Shown here: positions 1 through 7,928 of the stretch, piece by piece
Numbering within the stretch: the first letter of the stretch is position 1
Layout of the letters: the number at the start of each line of letters is the position of its first letter
DNA from: Akkermansiaceae bacterium
Lineage (GTDB): Bacteria > Verrucomicrobiota > Verrucomicrobiia > Verrucomicrobiales > Akkermansiaceae
NCBI GenBank assembly: GCA_903888515.1
Contig: CAISTY010000055.1
Coordinates: 1 to 41,807 of the forward strand
Direction of reading: 5' to 3'
Length of the DNA: 41,807 bases
Program-made: the position numbers and the translations under genes
The notes under the pieces: generated by a model
The model's input: only the letters and a program-made list of their open reading frames with translations
Databases searched by the model: none
What the model was told of the DNA's origin: nothing

Positions 1-1
1 C

Positions 2-1825
2 TTGCTTGTCACGCACGACAATATGCCCGACCTCGCCGATCTTGAACCGGTCCGGTCATCTCCAAAATGTGCCAAGTCATTTTCCGGCAACAATCGTCAA
101 TTCCTCGACAATTCTAAGTCGAGGTCAGGAAGTCTGACCCTGCGTCGGCAACTTGCCGCCCGGCACCCCACGGAGAAGCAATGGATGGCGGCATCTCCAA
201 AGCTCTTGTGGAAAAAGACCGCGAGTCCGAACGAAAAGTTTACAGCTGACGACGGCACCTATCAGGGAAAAATCGACAGCGCCGTCCCACAGGATCTCTT
301 TTCGTGGTTTTATTTCCATGGTGAACCCGCAAAGGGGAAAATGGGCCACGGGGCAAGTGCCGGTGTTTTGGAACCGCTCAAGAAAGTAATCCAAATCCGC
401 CGTTGGAAGGATGCCCGCACAAATATTGAAGCCGTTATCAGATCCCTACGACAACAAGAAGCCAATGAGGCTGGAGCCAACCAGGTCTTTATAAACCTCC
501 GGCAGCGAGAAAGCGTGGTGCGCAAGGATTTGGAAGCGAATCGCCTGAACCTCAATGCCCTGAAAACAGCTGAGTCGGAGATGGGCAGAACCAAGGCCAG
601 ATTGGATACAGAACTCGCCGAGGTCAGTGCCCAGGCGAAGACGTCTCAAGTGCTTCACGAGCAGCTCCAAAAACACAAACTCGACGAGCAGAAGGCCGAA
701 CACGCGATCAAAACCGCTGACAATCAGGTCTGCGATCTCGTAAGAGAATCCCTGGCGATCCCCTTGCTCGAACCCACCTTCGGTCCTGCGGACCGACACT
801 TGGCAGAACTTCGGCGCCGCAACCTTCTGCCGGCGGATGTGAGCAAGGGATTCATCGAACGCTTGCTCAAAGGAAAGCAATGCGTTTGTGGCACATGCCT
901 CGATTCGGAGAAACGTTCGGAACTCACCAAATATCTGAGCCTAACACTGGCAGCCCAGACCAACCGCGATCTCGTCGCACTCGCCGATGCGCTTGAAGGT
1001 GGCAAGGACGGCGTGTTGCGCAGGAAATCCGCCGCATTTCCCAACCGCCTAACACGGTTGAAAGCCGAGCGAAGTGACGCCATCACCCTGCTCGGGACCG
1101 CCAAAAAAGCCATTGAAGGCCTCATGCCGAAGATCGAGCAGGCATCGATTGCCAGATTCACGGAGTTGGTGAATCAGGTTCGCAAGATCGAGCGGGAAAT
1201 CGTCGAGAACCAAAGATCACAGAGCGAAAAATCTGATTCGATTCGCCAGCAGGAAAGCACCCTGACCAGCCTTGCCACCGAGCTTGCCAAGGCCCGCCCC
1301 AAAAAAGGCGCTGACAAGATGGCAGCGATTTCCAAGGCCATCGAGATGGCCGAAGATGTCCGGGAAAAGCTATCGGAAGGCGAAACCAAGTTCCGGCAGG
1401 CCGTCCATGGCATTCTGCAGGAGCGCCTGTCCCACTACTTCGGCGTCGCGACCAGCGGCAACACCGCGTGGATCGACCGCGAAAACTTTCTCCCTTCCAT
1501 GCATGACCGCAATGGCCTGATCGTCACCAACCCCGGTGGAGGGGAACAACAGGTTCTTAATCTGGCCTTCGTCATCGCCTTGGCCGAGCTGCGCACCATG
1601 ATCAACGAAGACATGACCACGGCGGGTCTCGGGGGCCGGTTACTGGGTGACCAGTCATTTGTCCTCGATTCCCCGTTCACCAGTGCCGACCCGAATTTCA
1701 TGATGGCGATCGCCGAATTCCTGCCAGGCAATCTGTGCAGCAACAGGCATGCCCCATGTCATATTCCCGACACAAAACAGGCCATCATCCAACCATCCAG
1801 TGATGATCTGGCTCTTGCTTCCTGA
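2..1825 (+). CDS. dndD: DndD-like SMC-type ATPase, partial at left edge
   Basis: The frame is open from the window edge, so the true start and the Walker A loop are probably upstream. Visible DndD-type features (residue numbers from base 2) are a YFHGE motif near 104-107, a long coiled coil, a cysteine hook CVCGTC at 294-299, a second coiled coil, a signature-like GGGEQQ at 512-517, and a Walker B/D-loop DSPF at 556-559. DndD is the ATPase partner of DndC/DndE in replacing a non-bridging phosphate oxygen of DNA with sulfur; dndA and dndB lie 8-10 kb away and support the assignment. Oddities: the last ~35 residues after the D-loop do not look like the H-loop region of the family and may be read out of frame, and the first ~40 residues are also atypical. 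It could be a decayed copy or a related SMC-like defence ATPase. Confidence 0.6.
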   Translation: MLVTHDNMPDLADLEPVRSSPKCAKSFSGNNRQFLDNSKSRSGSLTLRRQLAARHPTEKQWMAASPKLLWKKTASPNEKFTADDGTYQGKIDSAVPQDLFSWFYFHGEPAKGKMGHGASAGVLEPLKKVIQIRRWKDARTNIEAVIRSLRQQEANEAGANQVFINLRQRESVVRKDLEANRLNLNALKTAESEMGRTKARLDTELAEVSAQAKTSQVLHEQLQKHKLDEQKAEHAIKTADNQVCDLVRESLAIPLLEPTFGPADRHLAELRRRNLLPADVSKGFIERLLKGKQCVCGTCLDSEKRSELTKYLSLTLAAQTNRDLVALADALEGGKDGVLRRKSAAFPNRLTRLKAERSDAITLLGTAKKAIEGLMPKIEQASIARFTELVNQVRKIEREIVENQRSQSEKSDSIRQQESTLTSLATELAKARPKKGADKMAAISKAIEMAEDVREKLSEGETKFRQAVHGILQERLSHYFGVATSGNTAWIDRENFLPSMHDRNGLIVTNPGGGEQQVLNLAFVIALAELRTMINEDMTTAGLGGRLLGDQSFVLDSPFTSADPNFMMAIAEFLPGNLCSNRHAPCHIPDTKQAIIQPSSDDLALAS

Positions 1826-1845
1826 ATACTTCACCTTCGTCAGCA

Positions 1846-4128
1846 GTGGACGAGAAAACCCAACAGTTCTATTCGGCCAACGCTGGCAGACTCGCCAGAA
1901 CCTACCAACAGGCGAGCAATACAATCGGAGAGCGATTGTTGCGCGCCTTTCATAAAAGCACACGAATCTTGGATGCCGGATGTGGCACCGGTCGGGATTT
2001 GTTGATTTTGCTCAGTGCCGCGAAAGACGCTATCGGCGTTGATCCGTGTCCTGAGATGCGCGGGGAAGCTAATTCCGTTTTAGATGCGGCAGGGCTCAAC
2101 ACCGACGGTCGCATCGTGGATGGCACGCTTCCTCACCTCGATCAATTCGATGACCAGTCCTTCGACGGCATTCTTTGCTCGGCGGTTTTGATGCATCTGC
2201 CGGAGGAGCAGCTGTTTGACGCCGTTTTCACATTGCGGCGCTTGCTCAAGCCGGGAAGTCCGCTGTTGGTTTCCATTCCCGAGCACAGGAATGACATTGA
2301 TCCGACAACGCACCGCGACGAGCACGGACGATTGTTCGTAAGCCTCCCGAACACCAAGCTCACCTTGTTGTTTGAACGGGTTGGATTTGCGGTGAGGGAA
2401 ACCGAGGTGGTTCCTGACTCACTCGGCAGACCGGAGATTTCGTGGCGGGTGACAGAATTTCGATTGGAGGAAACGGCTGAGAAACCTCTCCATCTGGTTG
2501 AAAGCATACTCAATCGCGACAAAAAGGACGCGACTTACAAGCTGGCTCTGTTCCGGGCACTGGCGGAAATCGCACAGACACAGTATCACCTCGCCACCTA
2601 TCTTCCGGATTCAAAAGTCGGCATTACAATCACGGCGATCGCGGAAAAGTGGCTGCTCTACTATTGGCCGATCTTCGCCAACGACACGTTCATTGAGCAA
2701 CGAACCAGTGAGAAGCCGGAAGGACGGGGTGCGGTCGCGATCCGGCGTCCGTTAAATGCGCTTATAGAACATTATCGACCTGCTGGAGGATTGTCCGGCT
2801 TCTTCTCGGACCTCCGCGCAGATCGACTCAGCAAGGAAGCTCGGACTCTTCAAAGGCAGGCCATGTCCAACCTCAACAACACGATCTGGAACATGCCTGT
2901 GCGTTACGCGGGCGGTGGCCAGTTTGATGTTCTCAGCTACGATCCAACACTCAAACTCGTGTGCATGAGTGACAGCTTGTGGCGTGAACTGTGCCTGACG
3001 GGGAGCTGGATCCAAGATGCTACCATCCTGCGCTGGGCTGAACTCACCGAACGGTTGAGCAACGGCAGGGTCAAAGCCAGCCTCGTGATTGACTGCCTGC
3101 TATCGATTCCGGATCCAAAACGTAACGTCAATGAGGCGAAAGGATACTACCTCAATCTTCCTTCACCGATTTGTGTTTGGTCCGGCCGATCGCTCTCAGA
3201 ATCCATATTTGATATTGATCATGCCATGCCCTTCACGCTCTGGCGAAACAACGACCTCTGGAATCTTTTCCCCGCAGACAAGGCAATCAACAATCAGAAA
3301 CGTGACCGGCTTCCGACCTACGATCTCTTGCAACGACGCCGCGATACCGTCATCGGCTATTGGGAAGGTCTAGCGGAAAATCTAGGTCCGAGGTTTTCGC
3401 GCGAGGCGCAAAGTCTATTGGGCCGTGACTCCTATGACCCTGATAATTGGCAGGCGAAGCTTTTCTCCAGATTTGTTGAGGCTTTTGAAATCACCGCATG
3501 TCAGAGAGGAGCGGGAAGATGGGAACCTGCCGTGAAGAACTTCGTTCCGCAGGCGGTCCTTGCCGGCAGCGATACAGCTATATGTGCTTCAAAGTCCATG
3601 ATCCAGTCCCAATCCGTCTTATCAGACGTCGAATTCGGCGATGAGACACAAGTGCCTGATGGCAAGATTGTGGCGTTTGAACAAGTGGGTTCCGAGGCCT
3701 TCAAAACCTATCTGCCACTGGTTGGAAAAATCGCCGCCGGAAGTCCGTTTCACGGAATCAGCAACGACTCACTGGATTATCTTTGTGATCTCGATTGGGT
3801 TCTGGTTCCCAAGAAGCTCGCCAAGAAAAAACGATTCGTTGTCAGGGTTGGGGGTGAATCCATGAAACCGACTTTCGATATCGGAGACCTGCTTATCTTC
3901 GAATACCACCGTTCTTATTGCAGCCTTGGGAAAGTCGTGATTGCCAACATTCCGGAGTTCGGAGCGGGGAATTCCGGCGTTGAGGCGATCAAGCGGATTG
4001 ATGAGACTGCTGCCTCCTGGGTCTTCCGTTCGGACAATCCAGAATACTCTCCCATTGAGGTTCCGAAAACCGACATATCTTACCCGATACTCGGCATTTT
4101 CATCGCCAAGCTGGATTTTCAGGAATAG
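1846..4128 (+). CDS. Methyltransferase-HNH nuclease-S24 (LexA-like) fusion protein
   Basis: This 760-residue protein starts at GTG, 20 bp after the DndD-like frame. Residues ~20-190 form a class I SAM methyltransferase (motif I DAGCGTGR at 43-50, then GVDP). Residues ~210-430 are not recognised. Residues ~454-487 match an HNH nuclease: D458-H459, N473 in LWNLFPAD, and N482-N483 plus K485. Residues ~620-755 are a LexA/S24 self-cleavage fold: PLVGKIAAG with a candidate Ala631-Gly632 scissile bond, Ser672 in GESMKPT and Lys716 in AIKRI, the usual Ser-Lys dyad. S24 domains cut themselves when RecA-DNA filaments form, or act as signal-responsive switches. I infer a modification-plus-cleavage protein whose state could be switched by self-cleavage. 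Its substrate and whether it reads phosphorothioated DNA are unknown. Domain calls come from motifs only. Confidence 0.75.
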   Translation: MDEKTQQFYSANAGRLARTYQQASNTIGERLLRAFHKSTRILDAGCGTGRDLLILLSAAKDAIGVDPCPEMRGEANSVLDAAGLNTDGRIVDGTLPHLDQFDDQSFDGILCSAVLMHLPEEQLFDAVFTLRRLLKPGSPLLVSIPEHRNDIDPTTHRDEHGRLFVSLPNTKLTLLFERVGFAVRETEVVPDSLGRPEISWRVTEFRLEETAEKPLHLVESILNRDKKDATYKLALFRALAEIAQTQYHLATYLPDSKVGITITAIAEKWLLYYWPIFANDTFIEQRTSEKPEGRGAVAIRRPLNALIEHYRPAGGLSGFFSDLRADRLSKEARTLQRQAMSNLNNTIWNMPVRYAGGGQFDVLSYDPTLKLVCMSDSLWRELCLTGSWIQDATILRWAELTERLSNGRVKASLVIDCLLSIPDPKRNVNEAKGYYLNLPSPICVWSGRSLSESIFDIDHAMPFTLWRNNDLWNLFPADKAINNQKRDRLPTYDLLQRRRDTVIGYWEGLAENLGPRFSREAQSLLGRDSYDPDNWQAKLFSRFVEAFEITACQRGAGRWEPAVKNFVPQAVLAGSDTAICASKSMIQSQSVLSDVEFGDETQVPDGKIVAFEQVGSEAFKTYLPLVGKIAAGSPFHGISNDSLDYLCDLDWVLVPKKLAKKKRFVVRVGGESMKPTFDIGDLLIFEYHRSYCSLGKVVIANIPEFGAGNSGVEAIKRIDETAASWVFRSDNPEYSPIEVPKTDISYPILGIFIAKLDFQE

Positions 4129-4146
4129 CCAAATTCTGCTACTATG

Positions 4147-5070
4147 TTAGATTTCGTGATATTTGCGATGCCACGCAAGATGTTTGACCGCTGGTCTGAG
4201 GCTGGCGCTATTGTGGAAATTGAGGGGCTGTCCATCGAGTCCCGCCAGGGACCGGCCATGGGGTGACGACTCGGCAAACCGCCCGCTGGCGACATGGACA
4301 AGGAATTGGTCGCCCTTGGGGATGGCAGTCCAGAGGCCGGCGTCGAACATCCAGTGGGCATCGGGCGTGAGCGCGAGTCCGTTGCGGGGATCGTCGTTGC
4401 CGCTTTTTGCGTGCTGATGGATGTGGGCGGCCTGGACGATGTAACCGTCCGGCGTCTCCAGTTTGTAGCCGGTGAGGGCGCAGGTGAATTGGTAGCCGCT
4501 GGTGACATCGACCTTGAACCGGCTGTCGCGGCCCTTTTTCTGGCTGGCTTTGAAGGCAGCCGCATCCGTTTTGAAGGTGGCCATCTCGGCGGTTTCGGGC
4601 AACGGGAGCCGGAGCCGCTCACTCAATCCGGTTTGCTCGTTTGGCGGAAAATAGTTCGCGATCAATGTCATTCGGACCCTGTGGCGGAATCCGGCGTCCT
4701 GAAGGCACGCGAATAGATCGGGATCGAGATGGCAGAGGCGGGTGGTAAGCTTTGACTTTGAGGGTTGGCCGTCAGCGGTAAAACGCTCCCAGATTGCGTC
4801 CCGCTCACCGCCGAGCGCGTTGAAGGGCATGGTGATTTCAGGGCGGTTTTGTTGCCGCGCGAGGACCAGATCCCAGTAGCTTCGGAATTGCGAGACGAGG
4901 CGCACGTTGAAGGGCACCCAGCGATCCGGGATGTCACCGGACTCGATCAGGTCGATCACGCTGAGGAGCATCAGTGGCTTGTGCGGGGCAGTACCCCGCG
5001 ACTGGGTTCTAGCAACATTGAGGTTGGCGAGCCGTCCCAGCAGGTGGTGTTCGATCTCATTCGATTTCAT
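4147..5070 (-). CDS. HNH endonuclease (COG3440-like restriction nuclease)
   Basis: A 307-residue protein is read from ATG 5070; the frame stays open to 5256 but the upstream part lacks family character. The N-terminus has the PHKPLMLLSVIDLIE pattern (residues 29-43) common in predicted restriction endonucleases. The C-terminal HNH domain spans ~187-250, with C197, AHIH at 215-218, DDPRNGLAL at 226-234 and H239. The start lies inside the last codons of the DndB-like gene (14-bp overlap at 5057-5070), so translation is likely coupled. HNH proteins of this kind occur near dnd genes and some HNH enzymes cut sulfur-modified DNA; whether this one does is inference. It converges with the methyltransferase-HNH-S24 gene, stop to stop, 18 bp apart. 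Confidence 0.75.
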   Translation of the reverse strand: MKSNEIEHHLLGRLANLNVARTQSRGTAPHKPLMLLSVIDLIESGDIPDRWVPFNVRLVSQFRSYWDLVLARQQNRPEITMPFNALGGERDAIWERFTADGQPSKSKLTTRLCHLDPDLFACLQDAGFRHRVRMTLIANYFPPNEQTGLSERLRLPLPETAEMATFKTDAAAFKASQKKGRDSRFKVDVTSGYQFTCALTGYKLETPDGYIVQAAHIHQHAKSGNDDPRNGLALTPDAHWMFDAGLWTAIPKGDQFLVHVASGRFAESSPHGRSLAGLDGQPLNFHNSASLRPAVKHLAWHRKYHEI

Positions 5071-6067
5071 TGGGAGGCGATTCGGGGTTTGGCTGCGGTT
5101 GGGATGCCACATAGAGTATGAACTGCATGACGAGCACATCGTTCTGGTTGCGCGTCGGGCGGGAATGGAGTGAACGTTCGAGTTTACTTCCAACGGTCCA
5201 ATCGATTTGTGATAGACACCGGGCAATCGGGTTCCACGATGAAGCACCCGCCGCAAGCCAGTTGCCTGCGGCGGCGGCGATGGCCCTCACCACTACCGGA
5301 GCTGCCGCGATGCTGGTTTCGCGGAGTTGTGGGGCGGTGATTTCCCGGTTGATGAATTGCTGCCAGGCGGGCATGTTCTGATAGACAAGAGTCCAAAATC
5401 CATAAAGGAATTCGGGCGTGGCGGCATCCATTTTCCCGCACGCGGCCATGAGACTCCGGGTTCCGCTTTTCAGGGCGTTCAAGGCCAATAGTTTTTTGGT
5501 CCGGGCACTAGGGAAACTGGATTTGATTTCGAGAAGTTGCGAGAAGATCGGATCATGCGATAAAAGATCGATAGTTTTGTGCAGTATTGACCCTTCAAGC
5601 TCTCGTTTCGTTGTTCGCGGCAAGGGTCGTGACGCTAGGGTCGCCGCCTCCGCATCGTGGCGCTTTACGATAAGGACTGGAATGGTTTCATCCCCGAGTT
5701 TCGGCTTCTTCATCAAAGCGATTTCGATGGCCTGGCATCGAGTCGAACCATCAAGAATCTCCCAATCCTGTTCAAAAGGAAAGGCAAGGATTCCGAGGTT
5801 CTGATAGTCACCAAGCGGTGAGAATTTCACGTCGGCTCCAATTGAAATACAAATTGCAGTCAAGGGCGGCGGAGGCTTCCGGCTGATGAGTTCTTCGGCC
5901 AGAATCGCAGGTGCCAGACAACTCTTTGGCTTGTAACCGGAGGTTGTCTGACCTAGCAAGGTTTTCACCATTCTCCAACTCCATGTGGTGATGAATTGTT
6001 CACGGCCGCCGTGTATCCCACGCACGGCTGGAATCGAAATCATTGATTGTTGGGTGCTTGTTTTCAA
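5057..6067 (-). CDS. DndB-like protein with degenerate DGQHR motif
   Basis: A 336-residue paralogue of the dndB product encoded at 9546-10625. The N-terminus (ISIPAVRGIHGGREQF) aligns with DndB (LTFPAIRGVQAQREYY), and the order of conserved blocks is the same. Where DndB has INDGQHRRAAI, this protein has ILDGSTRCQAI (D106-R110), and the FADLNRHA block of DndB is not conserved (LASRPLPRTT region). Key residues are therefore replaced and a changed or regulatory role is likely. The start drawn is TTG 6067, overlapping the stop of the small upstream gene (TTGA). An ATG at 6043 (MISIPAVRG) is an equally good start and matches the DndB N-terminus better. The HNH nuclease gene is coupled downstream. 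Confidence 0.7.
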   Translation of the reverse strand: MKTSTQQSMISIPAVRGIHGGREQFITTWSWRMVKTLLGQTTSGYKPKSCLAPAILAEELISRKPPPPLTAICISIGADVKFSPLGDYQNLGILAFPFEQDWEILDGSTRCQAIEIALMKKPKLGDETIPVLIVKRHDAEAATLASRPLPRTTKRELEGSILHKTIDLLSHDPIFSQLLEIKSSFPSARTKKLLALNALKSGTRSLMAACGKMDAATPEFLYGFWTLVYQNMPAWQQFINREITAPQLRETSIAAAPVVVRAIAAAAGNWLAAGASSWNPIARCLSQIDWTVGSKLERSLHSRPTRNQNDVLVMQFILYVASQPQPNPESPPNEIE

Positions 6068-6255
6068 AATCGAGGGTAGAGTTCCTGAACTTCCTGCTCC
6101 AGGTGGTCGATGACAGCCTCGAAGCCATGAGCCTTGAAGGCGGAGGCTTCCGCGTAATTCGGCGCGGATTTCGCCGGTGGAGCCGAGGTGGCTGGGGCGG
6201 CCGGTTTCTTGTGGAGCGGAGCCGATTTCTTGGGAGCAGATTTTTTGGCGGGCAT
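6064..6255 (-). CDS. Small Lys/Ala/Pro-rich protein
   Basis: A 63-residue protein with a low-complexity basic N-terminal half (repeats of KKSAP, KSAP and PAAP) followed by a short amphipathic helix, FEAVIDHLEQEVQELY. The basic tail resembles histone-H1-like bacterial tails and could bind DNA or a partner. No family is recognised. It sits between dinD (91 bp upstream) and the DndB-like gene, whose TTG start overlaps its stop, so it is probably a real member of the operon. Composition alone could also arise by chance in GC-rich DNA. Confidence 0.45.
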   Translation of the reverse strand: MPAKKSAPKKSAPLHKKPAAPATSAPPAKSAPNYAEASAFKAHGFEAVIDHLEQEVQELYPRF

Positions 6256-6345
6256 GGAGGTGGCAAGAGCTGAAATGCTGAAATGATGAGATTCTGAAAA
6301 CAGATAGAAGAGGGTTGAGACGAGCGAGGCTAGTTGGCGGGAAAG

Positions 6346-7200
6346 CTAATCTTTTGGGAGGCGGCCGGATTTTGATTCGATTCTCTTTTCCTCGGTCTTC
6401 ACCCGGCGTTCGAGTTTTTTGATATCCTCCTCGGGAGGGAGTTTTTCGGGTTTGATGCCCCGTTGGCCGAGCATTTCCCGGACGCTGGAATTGTTCTGAA
6501 CATGCTCCTTGGTGATGGCGGGTTCACCCTGCAAATCGGCCTGCCGGACATTGTGGTTGGTCATTTCAGTGGCCAGGTTTTTGGCGGCGATGGTCAGGGT
6601 GGGCAGGAAATCGGCCAAGGGGCGGGTCTGGGTGATGCCGAATTTGTCCTTCATCGCCTGGGTGGTGTTGCCGCCGAAGAGGGCGGCATCGCCTTTGGAA
6701 CGGATGCGGCCGAAACCGGCATCGTCCACCCCGCGCTCGAAGATATTGTCGGACAAGGCCTTTTCCGAGGCCCGGAGCTTGTCGCGGGCCTCAAGACGGC
6801 CGATGAGCTTGATGCGTTCCTCGATCAATTCCTGCTTGCGGGTTTGCAGGGCGAAGTAGCTCTGGGCGAAGGCAATCGGCTCCTTCCGCGGGTCGCCATT
6901 CTGGGCGATCAGGTAGCAGGCGTAGCGGGTGAGCATGAAGTCATCGATCGGGCGCTCCGCCCCGCTTCCGAGGGGGACCATTTTCGTGACGCCACGAAAA
7001 TGGTGTTCAGGATCATAACCCGTTGTTTTACAGGAGTCGATGGCCCGCTGAATGGCGGTCATGAAGTTCTCCCAGCGGGCATAGCCGAGGGGCTCCTGAA
7101 GGTCGCGGGCGAACCAGAACTCCAGGGACTGTTCTTCCGGGTGGGTCTGGACCAGTTGGTCGAACTGAACTTGCAGGCTGAGGATGAGATCGGAATTCAT
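6346..7200 (-). CDS. dinD: DNA damage-inducible protein D
   Basis: A 284-residue protein matching the DinD family over its whole length: an N-terminal BRO-N-like region (EFWFARDLQEPLGYARWENF, residues 27-46), the ALQTRKQELIEERIKLIGRL helix (117-136), GGNTTQAMKDKFGI (176-189), and RPLADFLPTLTIAAKNLATE (193-212). E. coli DinD is SOS-induced and disrupts RecA filaments. Here it lies inside the Dnd-associated operon, which suggests a damage-responsive role in the island. It starts 18 bp after the 3' end of the frameshifted kinase-like gene and precedes the small basic protein. I see no obvious LexA box, but the box of this lineage is not known to me. Confidence 0.9.
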   Translation of the reverse strand: MNSDLILSLQVQFDQLVQTHPEEQSLEFWFARDLQEPLGYARWENFMTAIQRAIDSCKTTGYDPEHHFRGVTKMVPLGSGAERPIDDFMLTRYACYLIAQNGDPRKEPIAFAQSYFALQTRKQELIEERIKLIGRLEARDKLRASEKALSDNIFERGVDDAGFGRIRSKGDAALFGGNTTQAMKDKFGITQTRPLADFLPTLTIAAKNLATEMTNHNVRQADLQGEPAITKEHVQNNSSVREMLGQRGIKPEKLPPEEDIKKLERRVKTEEKRIESKSGRLPKD

Positions 7201-7217
7201 TGCGGTTGATCAGGGAT

Positions 7218-7863
7218 TCATTCGTTAGATGGCCTTGGGATGAGTGGAAGAAGCGGCGCAGAGTTTGGTGACGGAATCGAGCGGTGGGTGTCGGAGATGA
7301 CGACATGTCGTTCGGGATCGAAGAAGGCGACATTGCCGTCGATGACGAACCGCCGCCAGCCTGAGGCGGTGAAAAAATGTTGGATTTCCTCATCGGTGGC
7401 GGGGGCGCCGGCAATGGCGGGTTGTTGGATCAAGAGCCGGAGGCCGGAGTCTGAAGCGAGAGCGCCGAGGAAACGGACATTGTCCCCGAAGAGTTCGTTG
7501 TGGAGAACCCAGCGCTCCAAGTAGGCGATGGGGGAGGCTTTGGGCTCGTCGTTCGGCCGATGAATGACGAGCATTCCGAAGAAGTCGGGCCAGGTGGCCT
7601 TGAGGACGGATTTGGTATCGGGCAGAAACCAGACTTGGTGCTCGTTGCCTTCCTCGTCCGGGCGGGCGTGTCAGTTCGTCCGGAGGGGCTTGGAGGAAGA
7701 GTCCTTGCTCGTTGGCGACTTGGCGGAAGATTCCGAGTTCCTCGTGGAAATAGGTAGCACCGCCCTGAAGGCGCGAAGCTGCTTCGCAGCGGCTTCGTAG
7801 CTCTGCAACAAGTGCTTGGAGCGGGATTCCCGCAGGAGCGTGGCTTGGTTCATGGGCGGACAT
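7218..7863 (-). pseudogene. Frameshifted kinase-like (polyvalent-kinase type) gene
   Basis: No single frame covers this protein-like stretch. One frame from ATG 7853 gives MNQATLLRESRSKHLL and a helical N-terminus. A second gives TYFHEELGIFRQVANEQ and ends near DELTRPP (~7660). The first frame then resumes (DEEGNEHQVWFLP) through GMLVIHRPNDEP to the stop at 7218. The order VWF...VLKAT, YLERWVLHNELF, LLIQQPAIAG.PATDEEI, and FDPERHVVISDTH resembles the putative polyvalent protein kinase-like family of mobile elements. Two compensating indels, or sequencing indels, would explain it. A palindrome GCGAAGC-T-GCTTCGC lies close to the first shift. Family assignment is tentative; frame disruption is directly visible. 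Confidence 0.6.
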
Positions 7864-7928
7864 TAATGGGAAAAGGGAACAGGATCAACCTGGGATTTGG
7901 GAATAAGCCATCGAAGTTCGGGCAGTCA

